A DNA stretch of 64,000 nt from Gilliamella sp. Occ3-1 (GTDB lineage: Bacteria; Pseudomonadota; Gammaproteobacteria; Enterobacterales; Orbaceae). Of this stretch, positions 1 through 9,206 are shown piece after piece. A program made the translations under genes and the position numbers. Location: NCBI RefSeq assembly GCF_001690655.1, contig NZ_LZHQ01000030.1, positions 1 to 64,000 on the forward strand, given 5' to 3'. The notes beneath the pieces were generated by a model. That model made no database searches and was not told where the DNA came from. It saw nothing but the letters and a program-made list of their open reading frames with translations. How positions within the stretch are numbered: position 1 is the stretch's first letter; each line of letters opens with the position of its first letter.

Positions 1-194
1 AACTGAAGTGTTAGATTTATATCTTTTTAACAACCTAGCGCAAGCAAGGAGAATAACCGAAGAATGGTTAACGATTTATAACACCGAAAGGCCTCATGAA
101 GCACTAAATAATATGACGCCGATCGAGTATAAAACATTAAAACAGGCAGCTTAATTTTCTACGTGAGTTGTGTATTAAGTTTGGGGTATTTACA
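1..194 (+). mobile_element. IS3-family element, right end (cut by window edge)
   Basis: This is the 3' end of an IS3-family insertion sequence: the last part of its transposase gene followed by a non-coding terminus. The terminus, read inward, begins TGTAAATACCCC. A second copy at 27792 in opposite orientation shares the terminus and coding end with few differences, and similarity between the copies stops right after this TGTA-type end, which places the boundary at about 194. Most of the element lies outside the window. Confidence 0.75.
2..154 (+). CDS. IS3-family transposase OrfB, C-terminal fragment
   Basis: The frame encodes the last 50 residues of a DDE transposase of the IS3 family. The C-terminal signature is visible: ITEEWLTIYNTERPHEAL followed by NNMTPIEY, the usual end of the IS407/IS51-type OrfB. 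The catalytic DDE residues are mostly upstream of the window edge, so whether this copy is intact cannot be judged. It ends with TAA at 152-154. The same peptide is encoded on the minus strand at 27833-28054. Confidence 0.8.
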   Translation, partial: TEVLDLYLFNNLAQARRITEEWLTIYNTERPHEALNNMTPIEYKTLKQAA

Positions 195-284
195 AAAAGG
201 TCTTTTAAAAGTAAAAAATTATCAGAGATAGAATTAGTTTAATTATTTTTGCAAAAACAAATTTCTATCTATAAAACTCTATTC

Positions 285-556
285 TTAATAATTACATATT
301 TGTACTATATCAGCAAGCAGTGTAATAAATTCAGAAACTGTGTTAGTTTCATCATCATCAAATGTTTTGTTGCTTATAAAGTCGATTTTAATTTACTGCC
401 AGTGTTTGATTTGCTCTTCCGCTAATACTTCTATAAATTTCTGCTAATTTTAATAAATTTTCTTCAGTTTCACTTTCGTTTATATTAGGCAGTTTTTCTT
501 GAGTATGATCGATAAATAGAGAAAGTGTAGGAAATTCTAAAGAGGGGATTTACAAC
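285..556 (-). pseudogene. Decayed ORF of unknown function
   Basis: Read on the minus strand, this AT-rich stretch gives two protein-like segments in different frames. One runs LFIDHTQEKLPNINESETEE and onward to ANQTLAVN, the other runs IDFISNKTFDDDETNTVSEF to a TAA at 285-287. Their length without stops and their acidic, helical composition suggest a once-coding sequence broken by a frameshift. I do not recognise the family. No start codon or ribosome site could be assigned. It lies between two IS3 fragments. Confidence 0.3.
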
Positions 557-655
557 GGTTAATTAATCACCAGACGGTATAGACTCCTGAATATTTTTTA
601 CAAAAATATAATTTAAAAAGTGAACAATTTTGTAACTATCTCATAGTTAATATAA

Positions 656-775
656 AACTCACGTAAAAAATATGTTGCTTATTTTTATACTTTATGTTCA
701 ATGAAAGTCATATTATTCAGAACTCATAAGGTCTTTTGGTATTATAAATGGAATGTTCCAGATTGACGTTTGATA
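656..775 (-). mobile_element. Strongly decayed IS3-family fragment
   Basis: The stretch aligns base by base with the 3' end of the IS3-type element at 27820-27920: CACGTA, then the codons for LNNMT (here LNNMTFIEH against LNNMTPIEY) and the KTL/RPHEAL region with stop codons in between. It is thus a third copy of the same element, much older than the other two. Only the last 40 or so codons can be traced. Confidence 0.55.
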
Positions 776-850
776 TCAACATATAGCTTTCGGTAGGGTA
801 AGTTCTTGTTATTTCGTTTGACTTATGTCTTAACTTTTCTTAAATTGTTT

Positions 851-1099
851 TTATAATTTAATTAAATAGCTGATGGTTTTACAGGATGCGTTTTTACTGG
901 TTAAAGGGACAAAAAGTTTCAATTGGGCTTTCTTTAGTACGTTATAAATGGTTGAACCACCGACCATAAAACATTTAGCTAAATCGATAACGATTATTTT
1001 TTTATGACATAAACGCCATATTTCTTGTCTGTGATATGGCGTTAGTTTTGTTTTTTTATGTATTTTTATTACAGTAGTTTTTCGAATTACTTTAATCAA
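851..1099 (-). pseudogene. IS481-type transposase N-terminal remnant
   Basis: The 82-residue frame contains KLTPYHRQEIWRLCHKK, a helix-turn-helix with the recognition part GGSTIYNVLKKAQLKLFVPL. This is the N-terminal DNA-binding domain seen in IS481-family transposases, which usually run past 250 residues and carry a DDE catalytic core. The core is absent and the reading frame ends soon after LFVPLTS, so this is a fragment. It lies just downstream of the haem receptor gene, in a region full of IS debris. Confidence 0.5.
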
Positions 1100-1134
1100 C
1101 GTGAGTAATTCCTACATATAATTTATATTGCTAA

Positions 1135-3438
1135 CTAAAAATCAATATTCATACTTAATTGGAATGTTCTACCTGGGGCAGTGAACATTTCTAAATATTT
1201 ATAATTTGAAGTACTATATAATTTATTATTACTTAGGTAATCCCAATATTTTTGATCAGTAAGATTATAGATGCCAGCGCTTAATTTTATGTTTTTAGTT
1301 ATATTTACATAACCAGTTAAATCAACAATGCTATGTCCTGCAATTCTAAAATAATTATCTGTTGAGTCTTCTATTGGCTTTCCTTCATTGTTGTATGTTT
1401 CACGGGTTGTACCTTGAGTTTTTTTGCCTTTTTGGAAGGTAACAGTTAAAGCTAAACCATAGTATTTATTTGGATCATCCCATATTAGACTAATAGTACT
1501 TTTTAATGGTGCAATTGTGTCCATCTCGATATATTTATCGCCTAAATAGCTTGATTTGGACTTACCTTGGTTATAGCCAATTACAAATCTTGTACTTAAC
1601 CCGTTTACTGATTTAAACCATTTACCCATATTAAATTCACTGCTTAGTTCGGCACCGTAAATATAAGCTTTATCTCTGTTTTCGGATTGATAAACGATAC
1701 GATTACCGGTTCCTACAAAATTCTTTTTATAACGAGAGTATGCAATGAAATTTTTATATTTATTATAGAAAGCAGCTGTTGATAATGTAATGCCTGTCGT
1801 TGGCTGTCCTTTTAAACCTAATTCAAAATTATCACTTATTTCTGTTTTGAGATTTGAATCACCAACAAGTACATACATCTGACTATGTGCTAAATAAGAA
1901 CCATATAATTGATTTTGATTTGGCATTTGTGCGCCACGTCTATACTGCAAATAAGTAATAAAATTAGGATTAATATCATACATAAATGAAAACGACGGTA
2001 ATATTTTAAAGTCACTATTACCATTGTATTGTTTCTTTAATTGACTAGAATTTATATTCGATAATGCCATATTTTCAAGATTACGCGGTTTAGTGTTTTG
2101 ATATATCGCTCTAACACCAGGAACTAAATAGAAGTTTTGAGCATTGTTGATATGAAAGCTAATACGATCTTCAAAAAATCCACCTAAGTTATAACTACGG
2201 CTATCAGCTTGAGGCTTGGTGTAATCACCATCAGGAAATATTCTTCTATATTCTGATTTGGCCGATGTGTAAAATGGTGATTCATCTTTACTCCATTTTG
2301 CATTTAAACCAGCACTGATTTTTTGATTTTCGTAAATTTTTAATAGCGTTGTAATAAAGTTATAAGCCTTGGTGTTATAATGTGTTTGTGTGTTAAAAGA
2401 TCTTCTAGATGTGTGTTTTAGGTTTGTGTTATCATAAACGTGGGTCTGTTGATAATTGAGTTGGCTAGTTAAGGTATCAATCCAGCTAATATTAGTTGGT
2501 TTCCACTGTTCTTTGATGGCTAGATTAAAACGATTATTTTTGCTTCTTTGCTGATCAAATGATTCAATTTTCTTCCCATATTTATCCCATGTAGCGTAAT
2601 GTGCATTTTTGGTTTTGTTATTATAATCCGCTGTGGCATTGAGTACATGTTCATCGGTAATTTGCCAGCCAAAACCAGCTAATAGTGAATTTGAATGCCA
2701 GTTTTCTGGGTAAGCATTTATTGAATCACCATGATTGCGAGTTTGTTGTCCATCACGACGGCTTAACACAATAATTCCATTAAGGTAATCATCGCCTCCG
2801 GCCATAGTTAAACCTTGATGATAACTTCTATCAGAGCTGTCATAATTATTTTGCAAACCAAAATAGCTTGTTTTACCAGGATATAGATAGTAGCTGGCTG
2901 TTTTTGTTTGAAATGATACTGAGCCACCTAATGCATTGTTGGCATTACTCACGGATGTTGCACCTGATTGGATATCAACTCTGTTGTACATATAGGTATC
3001 AATATAATCTCGGCCAATGCCGTAAGTACCAAAACCAGCTCGACCTACAGAGTTGACGCGTCCTTGTGCGATGGGTAAGGGCATACCATTAATATCGATG
3101 GAAATTCGGTTAGCATCTAAACCACGAATGTTATAGCCAGTAAATCCACCGCGATCCCAACTACTTTTACCTCTGCCAGATCCTGAAATATTGCTAGGTG
3201 TAGAAATAAGAGGCTGATAGCGCATAAGTGTACCAAAATTGGTTCTGCCGTCGCGCCTTATATCTTGTTCAGATATTTCTGTATTGGTGCCAGGTATTTT
3301 GGTTGCTTCGTGTGCAGTGACTGTCATGATGTCATTGTATTTTTCATTGTCATTACTTTCTGCCGCGATTGCAGGCATGATTATGGACAAGCTTAAAGCT
3401 AATGTGCTAGTTTTTTTTAAATTAGTAAGATTAAGCAT
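1135..3438 (-). CDS. TonB-dependent haem/haemoglobin receptor
   Basis: This is an outer-membrane 22-strand barrel receptor that would import haem using TonB energy. From the chosen ATG (3436-3438, preceded by AGGAA on the minus strand) the protein has 767 residues. It has a signal peptide ending near AIAA (residue 26), a TonB-box-like DIMTV at 36-40, a plug domain with GYNIRGLDANRISI, and a C-terminal Phe as usual for barrel proteins. RRGAQMPNQ and DSNLKTE sit where haem receptors have the FRAP and NPNL motifs. An upstream ATG at 3480 is possible but would spoil the signal peptide. It follows hmuT in the same direction and is probably co-regulated by iron. Family (haem/haemoglobin/transferrin-type receptor) is firm, exact ligand is inferred from neighbours. 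Confidence 0.9.
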   Translation of the reverse strand: MLNLTNLKKTSTLALSLSIIMPAIAAESNDNEKYNDIMTVTAHEATKIPGTNTEISEQDIRRDGRTNFGTLMRYQPLISTPSNISGSGRGKSSWDRGGFTGYNIRGLDANRISIDINGMPLPIAQGRVNSVGRAGFGTYGIGRDYIDTYMYNRVDIQSGATSVSNANNALGGSVSFQTKTASYYLYPGKTSYFGLQNNYDSSDRSYHQGLTMAGGDDYLNGIIVLSRRDGQQTRNHGDSINAYPENWHSNSLLAGFGWQITDEHVLNATADYNNKTKNAHYATWDKYGKKIESFDQQRSKNNRFNLAIKEQWKPTNISWIDTLTSQLNYQQTHVYDNTNLKHTSRRSFNTQTHYNTKAYNFITTLLKIYENQKISAGLNAKWSKDESPFYTSAKSEYRRIFPDGDYTKPQADSRSYNLGGFFEDRISFHINNAQNFYLVPGVRAIYQNTKPRNLENMALSNINSSQLKKQYNGNSDFKILPSFSFMYDINPNFITYLQYRRGAQMPNQNQLYGSYLAHSQMYVLVGDSNLKTEISDNFELGLKGQPTTGITLSTAAFYNKYKNFIAYSRYKKNFVGTGNRIVYQSENRDKAYIYGAELSSEFNMGKWFKSVNGLSTRFVIGYNQGKSKSSYLGDKYIEMDTIAPLKSTISLIWDDPNKYYGLALTVTFQKGKKTQGTTRETYNNEGKPIEDSTDNYFRIAGHSIVDLTGYVNITKNIKLSAGIYNLTDQKYWDYLSNNKLYSTSNYKYLEMFTAPGRTFQLSMNIDF

Positions 3439-3538
3439 TTTATTCCTTTCAAACATAATAAATCCAATAATACACTTCAATTGCTTCGCTTAAAATTATT
3501 ATTAATATAATCAATATATTATAAATAATCATCCCATG

Positions 3539-4390
3539 TTATTGAGGATAAAAATGTTGATAAAGTATTTGGCTAACTTCGTCAACTCTTGGGCCAATAC
3601 CAAAAAGATAGCTATCGTCGATGGTTATAATGCGGTGATTTTTATAAGCTGATGTTTCAGTAATTCCTGCAATAGTGTTTAATTTTTCTATTCCTCCTAA
3701 TTGTTCAATTGAGTTTTTATTTAATATAATAATTTCAGGGTTCATTGCAATTAACGATTCTGCAGTATAGTTTTTGTAGCTTGTATGTTTGGCAAGGTTT
3801 TCTCCTCCTGCAATGGTGATGAGAGCATCGGCGGTAGTGTTTTTACCTGCAACCGAATTTGTACCACCCATACTCATTAGAAAAAGGACTTTGGCTTTCT
3901 TAGAATGGTTGCTGATTTTTTCTTGGATTTGTGCCAAGTTGTTTTTTATTCTACTGATTAACTGTTTTCCTTCAGTTTGCTTATTCAATTTGTCAGCAAT
4001 TTTTTCAATATTTAAATAAAGTAAATTAACAGTTCCAGGTATACGTTGTAGTGAAAGAACATCCACGTTAGCCTTAGCAACTTGACTAACTATGTTATCT
4101 GGCTCGACATCACTTAATGTAATAAATAGCGAGGGTTTTAGTGATAAGATTCCCTCAATATTTAATAATTTCCAATAGCCAATTTGGGGAAGTTGTTTTA
4201 CTGCATCAGGATAGCTACTTGTTTTGTCTACGCCAACAACCTGATTACCTGCGCCGAGTGCAAAAACGATTTCAGTTAAAGAGCCACCAGATATAACAAT
4301 TCTTTCATTAGCCAAGCTTAAATTAATAAGGCTGTTAAAGCAGAAAATGAATAAAAATAGACCTAATTTCGTAAAAAAATTTTTCTTCAT
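3539..4390 (-). CDS. hmuT: Haem ABC transporter substrate-binding protein HmuT
   Basis: This is a periplasmic haem-binding protein that hands haem to the HmuU/HmuV importer. The 283-residue product has a signal peptide (residues 1 to about 27, ending LSLA). The typical class III binding-protein start follows: RIVISGGSLTEIVFALGAG, then GVDKTSSYP and IGYWKLLNIEGILSLKP, which matches HmuT/HutB proteins. A good ribosome site (AGGAAA) precedes the ATG. The gene runs opposite to hutW, and a strong Fur-box-like sequence lies about 47 bp upstream of its start. The receptor gene follows 100 bp downstream on the same strand, so the two may form one transcript. Confidence 0.92.
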   Translation of the reverse strand: MKKNFFTKLGLFLFIFCFNSLINLSLANERIVISGGSLTEIVFALGAGNQVVGVDKTSSYPDAVKQLPQIGYWKLLNIEGILSLKPSLFITLSDVEPDNIVSQVAKANVDVLSLQRIPGTVNLLYLNIEKIADKLNKQTEGKQLISRIKNNLAQIQEKISNHSKKAKVLFLMSMGGTNSVAGKNTTADALITIAGGENLAKHTSYKNYTAESLIAMNPEIIILNKNSIEQLGGIEKLNTIAGITETSAYKNHRIITIDDSYLFGIGPRVDEVSQILYQHFYPQ

Positions 4391-4436
4391 TGTTTATTTC
4401 CTATTGTTAGTTATTTTTTAACCGAAACACTATAAT

Positions 4437-4455
4437 GAAAATGATAACCATTATC
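4437..4455. promoter_or_regulatory. Fur box upstream of hmuT
   Basis: The 19-mer GAAAATGATAACCATTATC matches the classical Fur consensus GATAATGATAATCATTATC at 17 of 19 positions. It lies 47 bp before hmuT and would repress haem uptake when iron is plentiful. Function is inferred from the match and from the adjacent haem genes. Confidence 0.8.
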
Positions 4456-4674
4456 AATAAAGTAACGATATTTATTTTTTATAACGATAAAATTTTAGTA
4501 GGATTACACATACTGTGTTGCTAATTTTAATTAGCAACAAATTTAGTCTATTGAGCTATTTTTATTGAGTAAAACATTATCAAATTTAACCGTAAAACTC
4601 TTTTCAATAATATCTATCTAAAAATATAATTAAAAATATCAATTTGTTATAAAAATAATAAATAAAAAACATTG

Positions 4675-4693
4675 CTAAATGATAATAATTATT
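4675..4693. promoter_or_regulatory. Probable Fur box upstream of hutW
   Basis: CTAAATGATAATAATTATT matches the Fur consensus at 14 of 19 positions, centred on a near-perfect AT palindrome, and ends 38 bp before the hutW ATG. In such AT-rich DNA a 14/19 match is weaker evidence than the hmuT site, but its position before the plus-strand haem operon fits. Confidence 0.6.
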
Positions 4694-4731
4694 ATTTAAT
4701 TATGCTGTTTATTTGTTCAAGATAATCTGTT

Positions 4732-6144
4732 ATGAAATCATTAGATGTTAGCGTTTTTTATGCACAAAATGCAATTTTACCCTTTAAAGATCGCAGGGCA
4801 GTAATGCCTTTGCAAGCAAGTTTGCCTTTACCTTCACAAGAGGTTGCACAGCAATGGGAAATTATTCAAACAACAGCTTTAATCGGAAAAAAACGTTTGA
4901 TTTATATTCATATTCCTTTTTGTAATATTCATTGTCAATTTTGTGGCTTTTATCAAAATTCATTAAGGAAGTTCAATACTGAAACCTATATTGATTATTT
5001 GTTGAAAGAAATATTGCTCGAAATTCATAATAAGGCGATGCAATCAGCTCCTATTCATGCCATTTATTTTGGTGGGGGTACGCCTTCAGCTTTGGCCACA
5101 GGGCAAATCGCGCAAGTAATTCGTTATTTTAAACAACATGCACCTTTGGCACCTGATTGTGAAATTACGGTAGAAGGACGCATCTCAGATTTTGATGATG
5201 AGCGTATTGATAGTTATATTGAAGCTGGTGCAAATCGCTTTTCGATTGGGGTGCAGACGTTTAATTCTGAAATTAGGCAACGATTAGGTCGTGAATCGAC
5301 TGAAGCACAAATTATTAAGCGTTTTGAGCGTATTGCATTGCGTGATAGTGTTGCTTTGGTTTGTGATTTAATGTTTGGTTTACCTAATCAAACTACTCAA
5401 AAATGGCAAAGAGATTTAGACATTGCCAACGATTTACCATTGGATGGCGTTGATCTTTATTCCCTCAATTTATTGCCAACAACACCGTTAGCTAAAAGTG
5501 TTGAAAAAAAACGTATCGAAATCCCATCTGTCACCGATAAGTGCGATTTTTACCACCAAGGTGCGGAGTTTTTTGCTAAACAAGGCTGGGTTCATTTAAC
5601 CAATGCGCATTGGGCGAAAACCAGTCGTGAACGAAATTTATATAATTTTTTAATCAAACAAGGTTCGAATTTTTTTGCTTTTGGATCTTGCGCAGGTGGG
5701 CGTTTAGGTGGTCAATCTTTTATGATTCATCGCGATTTAAGCCAATACTATACCCAGCTTGATCAAGGAAAAAAACCTATAATGATGTTAACGGGAAAAC
5801 CATTGATTGGTGAATGGTTATATCAATTGCAAGCAGGTATTGAAAAAGGACGAGTTGATTTGAAAAAATTAACGCAACACTATCAATTGTTTGAACCTTT
5901 AATTGATCAATGGCATCAAGTGGGGCTTTTAAAAAATAAAGATTATTGCATGCTTTTAACACTATCGGGGCGTTTTTGGTCAAGCAATATGCTACAAGCT
6001 TTGCAGCAATTATTGTTACAACTCAATAATCCAGAATATATTGAATTACAAAAAAAAAAGAAACAAGCAAGACAATCAAATCATTGTCAACCTGCTATGC
6101 CTTATTCAGCTATTAATACAGCAAAACATCCACATAACATATAG
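4732..6144 (+). CDS. hutW: Anaerobilin synthase HutW/ChuW (radical SAM)
   Basis: The product opens the haem ring without oxygen, as described for E. coli O157 ChuW: a radical SAM methyltransferase that releases iron and makes the tetrapyrrole anaerobilin. The 470-residue protein has the CX3CX2C iron-sulphur motif in HIPFCNIHCQFCGFY (Cys64, Cys68, Cys71), YFGGGTPSAL near residue 111, and the HemN-like domain order. Length fits the ChuW/HutW family. It is the first gene of the plus-strand operon hutW-hutX-chuY-hmuU-hmuV, with a Fur-like site upstream. No clear ribosome site precedes the ATG. HemW/HemN are the nearest alternatives, but the hutX and chuY neighbours settle it. Confidence 0.93.
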   Translation: MKSLDVSVFYAQNAILPFKDRRAVMPLQASLPLPSQEVAQQWEIIQTTALIGKKRLIYIHIPFCNIHCQFCGFYQNSLRKFNTETYIDYLLKEILLEIHNKAMQSAPIHAIYFGGGTPSALATGQIAQVIRYFKQHAPLAPDCEITVEGRISDFDDERIDSYIEAGANRFSIGVQTFNSEIRQRLGRESTEAQIIKRFERIALRDSVALVCDLMFGLPNQTTQKWQRDLDIANDLPLDGVDLYSLNLLPTTPLAKSVEKKRIEIPSVTDKCDFYHQGAEFFAKQGWVHLTNAHWAKTSRERNLYNFLIKQGSNFFAFGSCAGGRLGGQSFMIHRDLSQYYTQLDQGKKPIMMLTGKPLIGEWLYQLQAGIEKGRVDLKKLTQHYQLFEPLIDQWHQVGLLKNKDYCMLLTLSGRFWSSNMLQALQQLLLQLNNPEYIELQKKKKQARQSNHCQPAMPYSAINTAKHPHNI

Positions 6145-6162
6145 TAATTGAAGGATATTATT

Positions 6163-6663
6163 ATGGTAGATAAACAACCTCATTTAGCAAATTTAACTAC
6201 TTATATGCAAACCAATCCAGAAGAATTATTAGAAAAAATTGCTCAAGATTATAACGTCACACTCACGCAAGTGATTCAAGCTTTACCTGATGCAAAAATT
6301 GTTGATGGTAGTAATTTTGATAATATTTGGAATGAAGTTATAACTTGGGGAAAGGTGCTGTTTTTAGTCCATACAGGTGATGTTATTGCTGAAATTTCTG
6401 GAGAATTACCACCAGGAAGTTATAGTCAAAAATACTTCAATTTACGCCATCAAAAAGGCTTAAGTGGGCATATAAAAGTAGAGCATTGTCAATACATTGC
6501 TTTTATTGAGCGTAAATTTATGAAAATGTCTACTGCATCAATTATATTTCTTAATCACATGGGGCAAGCAATGTTTAAAATTTTTGTTGGTCGTGATGAA
6601 AAACATCAACTAAAAGCAGACCAGTTAGAAAAGTTCAGAAAATTAGCTAAAAAAATTAATTAA
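6163..6663 (+). CDS. hutX: Haem-trafficking protein HutX/ChuX
   Basis: This is a cytoplasmic haem carrier that is thought to present haem to, or accept it from, HutW/HutZ-type enzymes. The start is taken at ATG 6163, because AAGGA lies eight bases upstream; an in-frame TTG at 6148 has no such site. The 166-residue product shows the HutX/ChuX pattern: a helical N-terminus (TTYMQTNPEELLEKIAQDYN), then a beta-rich domain with GKVLFLVHTGDVIAEI and the YFNLRHQKGLSGHI stretch. It starts 18 bases after hutW and precedes chuY. Confidence 0.92.
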   Translation: MVDKQPHLANLTTYMQTNPEELLEKIAQDYNVTLTQVIQALPDAKIVDGSNFDNIWNEVITWGKVLFLVHTGDVIAEISGELPPGSYSQKYFNLRHQKGLSGHIKVEHCQYIAFIERKFMKMSTASIIFLNHMGQAMFKIFVGRDEKHQLKADQLEKFRKLAKKIN

Positions 6664-6680
6664 TTTTAATACGTTAAAAT

Positions 6681-7274
6681 ATGAAGACATTATTAATCTT
6701 TGATGTAAGCATTAAACTTGGAACGGGCTATCAAGTTTTGCAGTTAGCAAAGCAAACTTACCCTAATTGGCGTTATATTGTTTTGGTTCGTGATAATGAT
6801 TTTTCTAAGCAGTTATCAAACCAAGGTATTGAAACTTATATTGGTGATGCAACTAATGCTTCTCTTGTTAAATCCTTGTGTGAGTTAGCGGGTTCAGATG
6901 CTACGATCGTGACAACCTTAGGAGGTCAAGCCGGGAACTATCAAGCACAACGTCTCATTATTGATTGCGCGGAGCAAACGGACATTAAACAGATGGTTTT
7001 AGTGACTTCGCTAGGGTGTGGCGATTCTTGGGCTACGTTATCAGCTAAAGCTAAACAAGCTTTTGGTCACGCCGTACGAGAAAAATCATTAGCCGAGCTT
7101 TGGTTGCAAACCAGTACGTTAAATTTTGTTATTTTAAGACAGGGTGGACTGAGTGATGGTGAGATGACTCAACATGCCGAATGCTATTATCAGCAAGAGA
7201 TTCATGGTTTTATTTATCGCATTGATTTAGCAAAAATCATTATTGATAAAATTGTTGCGCTTATGGTGTGGTAG
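6681..7274 (+). CDS. chuY: Anaerobilin reductase ChuY-like
   Basis: ChuY is the NAD(P)H-dependent reductase that acts on anaerobilin, the product of ChuW. This 197-residue protein has the NAD(P)-binding Rossmann fold of atypical short-chain dehydrogenases: a hydrophobic first strand, IETYIGDATNASLVKSL, VTSLGCGDSW and VILRQGGLSDGE. It has no classical YxxxK catalytic pair, as expected for this NmrA/SDR-a-like group. It is placed directly after hutX and ends with TAG 68 bases before the permease gene. No clear ribosome site precedes the ATG. The name rests on fold plus operon context. Confidence 0.82.
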   Translation: MKTLLIFDVSIKLGTGYQVLQLAKQTYPNWRYIVLVRDNDFSKQLSNQGIETYIGDATNASLVKSLCELAGSDATIVTTLGGQAGNYQAQRLIIDCAEQTDIKQMVLVTSLGCGDSWATLSAKAKQAFGHAVREKSLAELWLQTSTLNFVILRQGGLSDGEMTQHAECYYQQEIHGFIYRIDLAKIIIDKIVALMVW

Positions 7275-7342
7275 ATCCTAGTTTAAAAATCTCTTATTGA
7301 TTAAATGATATGAAGAAATCAACATAAAAAAGGGGCTAGAGT

Positions 7343-8344
7343 GTGCAAAATAATCGTCATTGTTCCAATGACCATCATTCATTATTATGGGGTTTAATAG
7401 GCATTCTTTTTGTGCTTATTCTACTTTCTGCTAATTGTGGTGCTTTAAATTTATCTATCAACAAGATAATTAATATGTCATTTGATGATCCGTTATGGAG
7501 TATTTGGCTTAATGTTCGAATGCCAAGAATTATGTTAGCAGTTGTGGTTGGTATGGCATTAGCTAGTTCTGGTGCGGTGATGCAAGGGCTGTTTAGAAAT
7601 CCATTAGCTGATTCGGGTTTATTAGGCATCAGTAGTGGGGCGGCGTTAATGGTTGGGTTATCTATTTTGTTTCCAGCGATCTTTCCACCTATTATGATGC
7701 TTTACGGTAAAATAATAGCCGCTTTTTCTGGTAGCATTTTGATTTTTTTATTTATTTATATATATAGCCTAAACTTGCAATGTAACTTGGCAAAAATGGT
7801 TTTATTGGGCGTTGCTATTAATGCCATTATTGGCGCAATAATGGGATGCATAAGCTATATTGGTGATGAAATTCAATTAAGACAGATCTCATTATGGTCA
7901 ATGGGAAATTTAGGTAATGGTTCTTGGGATTTAGTTCTTGTTGCAATATCGCTAATTATTCCGGTTTTGCTTTGTGTTTTTAAACTTTCCCATCAATTAA
8001 ATATTCTTCAACTTGGCGATGAAGATGCGCATTATTTAGGCCTTAATGTGCAACGAGTAAAACGATATCTACTATTGCTTTGTGCTGTATTAATCGGTAC
8101 TGCGGTCGCGGTTAGTGGCATAATTGCTTTTGTTGGTCTGGTTGTTCCCCATATGATTCGATTACAAATAGGTGCGAATCATCGTTGGCTGTTACCCACA
8201 TCAGCGCTAGGAGGTGCTTGTTTATTACTACTTGCTGATACTTTGGCGCGAACTTTAGTTGCACCTACCGAAATTCCTGTTGGGCTTTTTACTAGCTTAA
8301 TAGGTGGCCCTTATTTTCTATGGCTAATTTTAAGACATAAATAA
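7343..8344 (+). CDS. hmuU: Haem ABC transporter permease HmuU (FecCD family)
   Basis: This is the inner-membrane permease that, with HmuV, moves haem from HmuT into the cytoplasm. The start is GTG with AGGGGC six bases upstream. The 333-residue protein has about nine to ten hydrophobic helices and the FecCD hallmarks: [40 protein letters not shown] and, near the end, [16 protein letters not shown], the cytoplasmic coupling region. It is followed after 16 bases by hmuV. Confidence 0.93.
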   Translation: MQNNRHCSNDHHSLLWGLIGILFVLILLSANCGALNLSINKIINMSFDDPLWSIWLNVRMPRIMLAVVVGMALASSGAVMQGLFRNPLADSGLLGISSGAALMVGLSILFPAIFPPIMMLYGKIIAAFSGSILIFLFIYIYSLNLQCNLAKMVLLGVAINAIIGAIMGCISYIGDEIQLRQISLWSMGNLGNGSWDLVLVAISLIIPVLLCVFKLSHQLNILQLGDEDAHYLGLNVQRVKRYLLLLCAVLIGTAVAVSGIIAFVGLVVPHMIRLQIGANHRWLLPTSALGGACLLLLADTLARTLVAPTEIPVGLFTSLIGGPYFLWLILRHK

Positions 8345-8360
8345 TAGATGGAATTTGATA

Positions 8361-9134
8361 ATGTTAACTGCTGAACATTTAACTTTTTATGATGCAAGTC
8401 GCAAATTAATTAATGATGTATCTTTACACATAAAAATGGGTGAAATTACGATTATTATAGGGCCTAATGGTGCTGGTAAATCAACACTTTTGCGCTTATT
8501 AACAGGTTACGAAAAACCATTATCTGGAGAGTGTTATTTACTTAATAAGCCACTATCACAATGGTCAGAAAAAAAGTTATCTAAAGTTCGAACAGTGATG
8601 TTGCAACAAAGCCAGTTAACATTTCCTTTTAAAGTAAAAGAAGTTGTCGCTATGGGTCGTTCACCTTATGGTAAAGTTGATTTTAACCAAGCCCTACAAG
8701 AAACAATGTTGCAAACAGATTGTTTAAAATTTGCTGAGCGTGATTATCGTAGTTTATCGGGTGGAGAGCAACAGCGCGTGCAGTTAGCTAGAGTTTTAGC
8801 TCAATTATGGCAATCCGAACCGACTGAAAAATTACTTTTCTTAGATGAACCCACCTCAGCACTTGATTTATATTATCAACAACAGACCTTAAGATTGTTA
8901 AAACAACTTGCTCATAAGCAGAAATTGACAGTATGTTGTGTATTGCATGATCTTAATCTAGCAGCATTATATGCTGACAAAATCTTATTAATTAATCAAG
9001 GTGAAATTGTTGAACAAGGCACATCTAAAGACGTTTTGACAACAGATAATATTTATCGCTGGTATGGGGTTGAGTTGGGTATTTATCATCACCCAGATAA
9101 TTGTTGTATCCCTCAAATTTATCTAATGCCTTAG
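8361..9134 (+). CDS. hmuV: Haem ABC transporter ATP-binding protein HmuV
   Basis: This is the ATPase of the haem importer. From ATG 8361 (GGA eight bases upstream; an in-frame TTG at 8355 is less likely) the protein has 257 residues. It shows Walker [10 protein letters not shown] near residue 36, the signature [18 protein letters not shown], Walker [13 protein letters not shown] and the switch histidine in [13 protein letters not shown]. This is the FecE/HmuV subgroup. It closes the haem operon. No convincing terminator is seen in the 72 bases before zntB. Confidence 0.94.
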   Translation: MLTAEHLTFYDASRKLINDVSLHIKMGEITIIIGPNGAGKSTLLRLLTGYEKPLSGECYLLNKPLSQWSEKKLSKVRTVMLQQSQLTFPFKVKEVVAMGRSPYGKVDFNQALQETMLQTDCLKFAERDYRSLSGGEQQRVQLARVLAQLWQSEPTEKLLFLDEPTSALDLYYQQQTLRLLKQLAHKQKLTVCCVLHDLNLAALYADKILLINQGEIVEQGTSKDVLTTDNIYRWYGVELGIYHHPDNCCIPQIYLMP

Positions 9135-9206
9135 GCAAAATAATTAAACGCTATTTGATAGCTCCAATTTAAACTAAATTAGGTATATAATTTGAAAAAA
9201 CAATAA

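Noticed and set aside
3481..3538. A third Fur box before the receptor gene
   Set aside because: The AT-rich palindrome-like stretch matches the consensus too poorly to call.
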